Positions 12,963 through 13,803 of a stretch of 13,803 nt of DNA are shown here, piece by piece. The position numbers and the translations under genes are program-made. The stretch is from assembly GCA_050701115.1 (NCBI GenBank), contig JBOHER010000078.1:1-13803 (forward strand), read 5' to 3'. The notes beneath the pieces are model-generated. The model had not been told where the DNA came from. It searched no databases and saw only the letters and a program-made list of their open reading frames with translations. The first letter of the stretch is position 1. Every line of letters begins with the position of its first letter. The DNA comes from JBOHER01 sp050701115. Lineage in GTDB: Bacteria; Actinomycetota; Actinomycetes; Mycobacteriales; Pseudonocardiaceae.

Positions 12963-13694
12963 GTGACTTTCATCTTGCTCCCCGCCGTTGACGTCGCCGA
13001 CGGCAAGGCTGTGCGCCTCGTCCAGGGCGAGGCCGGTACCGAGACCGCCTACGGCGCACCCCGTGACGCCGCGCTCGCCTGGCAGCGGGACGGCGCGGAG
13101 TGGATCCATCTGGTCGATCTCGACGCGGCGTTCGGGAAGGGGTCGAACCGTGAGCTGCTCGCAGCGGTGGTCGGCGAACTCGATGTCAACGTGGAGCTCT
13201 CCGGTGGCATCCGGGACGACGAGTCGCTGGCTGCTGCCCTTGCCACCGGTGCCCGCCGGGTGAACCTGGGCACCGCCGCACTGGAGAACCCCGAATGGAC
13301 CACGAAGGTCATCGGGGAATACGGCGACCGGGTGGCCATCGGCCTGGACGTGCGGATCACCGGCGCAGGCCACCGGCTCGCGGCGCGCGGCTGGACTTCC
13401 GACGGCGGCGATCTCTGGGAGGCACTCGAGCGGCTGGACCGCGACGGTGCCGAGCGTTATGTGGTCACCGACGTGAGCAAGGACGGCACGCTCCGCGGGC
13501 CCAACATCGACCTGTTGCGTGAGGTGTGTGCGCGCACCGATGCACCGGTCATCGCCTCCGGTGGGGTGTCCAGCGTCGACGACCTCAAGGCGCTCGCCGA
13601 ACTGGAAGGCGAAGGTGTCGAGGGCTCCATCGTCGGCAAGGCCCTCTACGCCGGGGCGTTCACGTTGCCGGAGGCCCTCGCCGCCGTCCGCTAG
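12963..13694 (+). CDS. priA: Bifunctional phosphoribosyl isomerase (HisA/TrpF activities)
   Basis: The 243-residue (beta/alpha)8 barrel isomerises ProFAR in histidine synthesis. In actinobacteria lacking trpF the PriA form also isomerises phosphoribosyl-anthranilate for tryptophan. The barrel starts with LLPAVDVADGKAVRLVQG, carrying catalytic D10 and R18. The second half has GLDV (D129), ARGWTSDGG (R142, W144) and TDVSKDGT (D174). These match D11, R19, D130, R143, W145 and D175 recalled for M. tuberculosis PriA, including the Arg/Trp pair typical of the dual-substrate enzyme, so priA is a better name than hisA. The phosphate-binding segments VELSGGIRDDES and VIASGGVSS are present. The GTG at 12963 gives the family length. 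The stop shares CTAG with a convergent gene, so transcription of his genes likely ends here. Confidence 0.95.
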   Translation: MTFILLPAVDVADGKAVRLVQGEAGTETAYGAPRDAALAWQRDGAEWIHLVDLDAAFGKGSNRELLAAVVGELDVNVELSGGIRDDESLAAALATGARRVNLGTAALENPEWTTKVIGEYGDRVAIGLDVRITGAGHRLAARGWTSDGGDLWEALERLDRDGAERYVVTDVSKDGTLRGPNIDLLREVCARTDAPVIASGGVSSVDDLKALAELEGEGVEGSIVGKALYAGAFTLPEALAAVR

Positions 13695-13803
13695 CCGTCC
13701 AGCTTGATCGCGACGCCCACGGTGCGCTGCCTGCCGCCGCGCAGCATGCTGCCGTAGACGCTGAGCCAACCGAACAGGCCGTACTTCTTGCCGATCAGGG
13801 TGC
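13691..13803 (-). CDS. C-terminal end of an unidentified protein (partial)
   Basis: On the minus strand a frame is open from the window edge to a TAG at 13693-13691, about 36 residues ending in RTVGVAIKLDG. It contains YGLFGWLSVYGSMLRGG followed by Arg-rich RQR, which might be the end of a membrane-associated segment, but the fragment is too short to name. Its stop codon and that of priA overlap within the 4-bp palindrome CTAG (13691-13694). It is convergent with priA, so hisF does not follow priA directly on the same strand. Confidence 0.6.
   Translation of the reverse strand, partial: TLIGKKYGLFGWLSVYGSMLRGGRQRTVGVAIKLDG

Overview
The window is high-GC DNA from an actinomycete, most likely of the Pseudonocardiaceae type (Amycolatopsis/Saccharopolyspora-like). 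This is an inference from four traits: an EspG-type ESX accessory gene, a PriA-type dual isomerase in a hisD-hisC-hisB-hisH-priA order, an actinobacterial SoxR, and several genes with a TAnnnT -10 box 6-7 nt before the start codon, the arrangement of leaderless actinobacterial mRNAs. No rRNA, tRNA, CRISPR, transposase, integrase or phage gene is visible.

Layout. (1) 1-876 (+): the tail of an unidentified gene, then an EspG-family gene. (2) 877-1021: a gene-free gap with a 114-bp nested inverted-repeat element and a perfect 23-bp palindrome that runs into the stop codon of the next gene. (3) 1022-5560 (-): a two-gene operon of a Leu/Val/Phe-type amino-acid dehydrogenase followed by a fused indolepyruvate-type ferredoxin oxidoreductase. 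It diverges from an Lrp/AsnC regulator (5716-6177, +). Together they form a module for oxidative deamination and then CoA-dependent decarboxylation of branched-chain or aromatic amino acids. (4) 6183-7004 (-): a nitrilase-superfamily amidohydrolase, convergent with the lrp gene. (5) 7005-7221: a divergent intergenic region with a 92-bp palindrome built from four alternating copies of one 10-bp motif, then a 52-bp-period direct repeat whose second copy carries the likely hisD -10 box. (6) 7222-10497 (+): hisD-hisC-hisB plus a 53-codon two-helix membrane protein gene, all with overlapping stop/start codons. (7) 10509-12249: soxR (-) and a divergent 12-helix MFS transporter (+) around a SoxR-box-like dyad. 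This pair separates hisB from hisH. (8) 12302-13694 (+): hisH and priA, each with its own apparent leaderless -10 box. (9) 13691-13803 (-): the C-terminal end of an unidentified gene whose stop codon overlaps that of priA.

How the genes work together. HisB, HisC and HisD catalyse the last steps to histidine. HisH is the glutaminase subunit of imidazole-glycerol-phosphate synthase, and PriA makes the HisF substrate (and probably serves tryptophan synthesis too). hisF, hisG, hisI and hisE are not in this window. The SoxR/MFS pair reads as a redox-sensing efflux cassette lodged inside the his cluster. Nothing here is clearly an unknown multi-gene system. The most unusual material is the intergenic palindromic and repeat DNA, the his-cluster interruption with re-promotered downstream genes, and the N-terminal extension of HisB.
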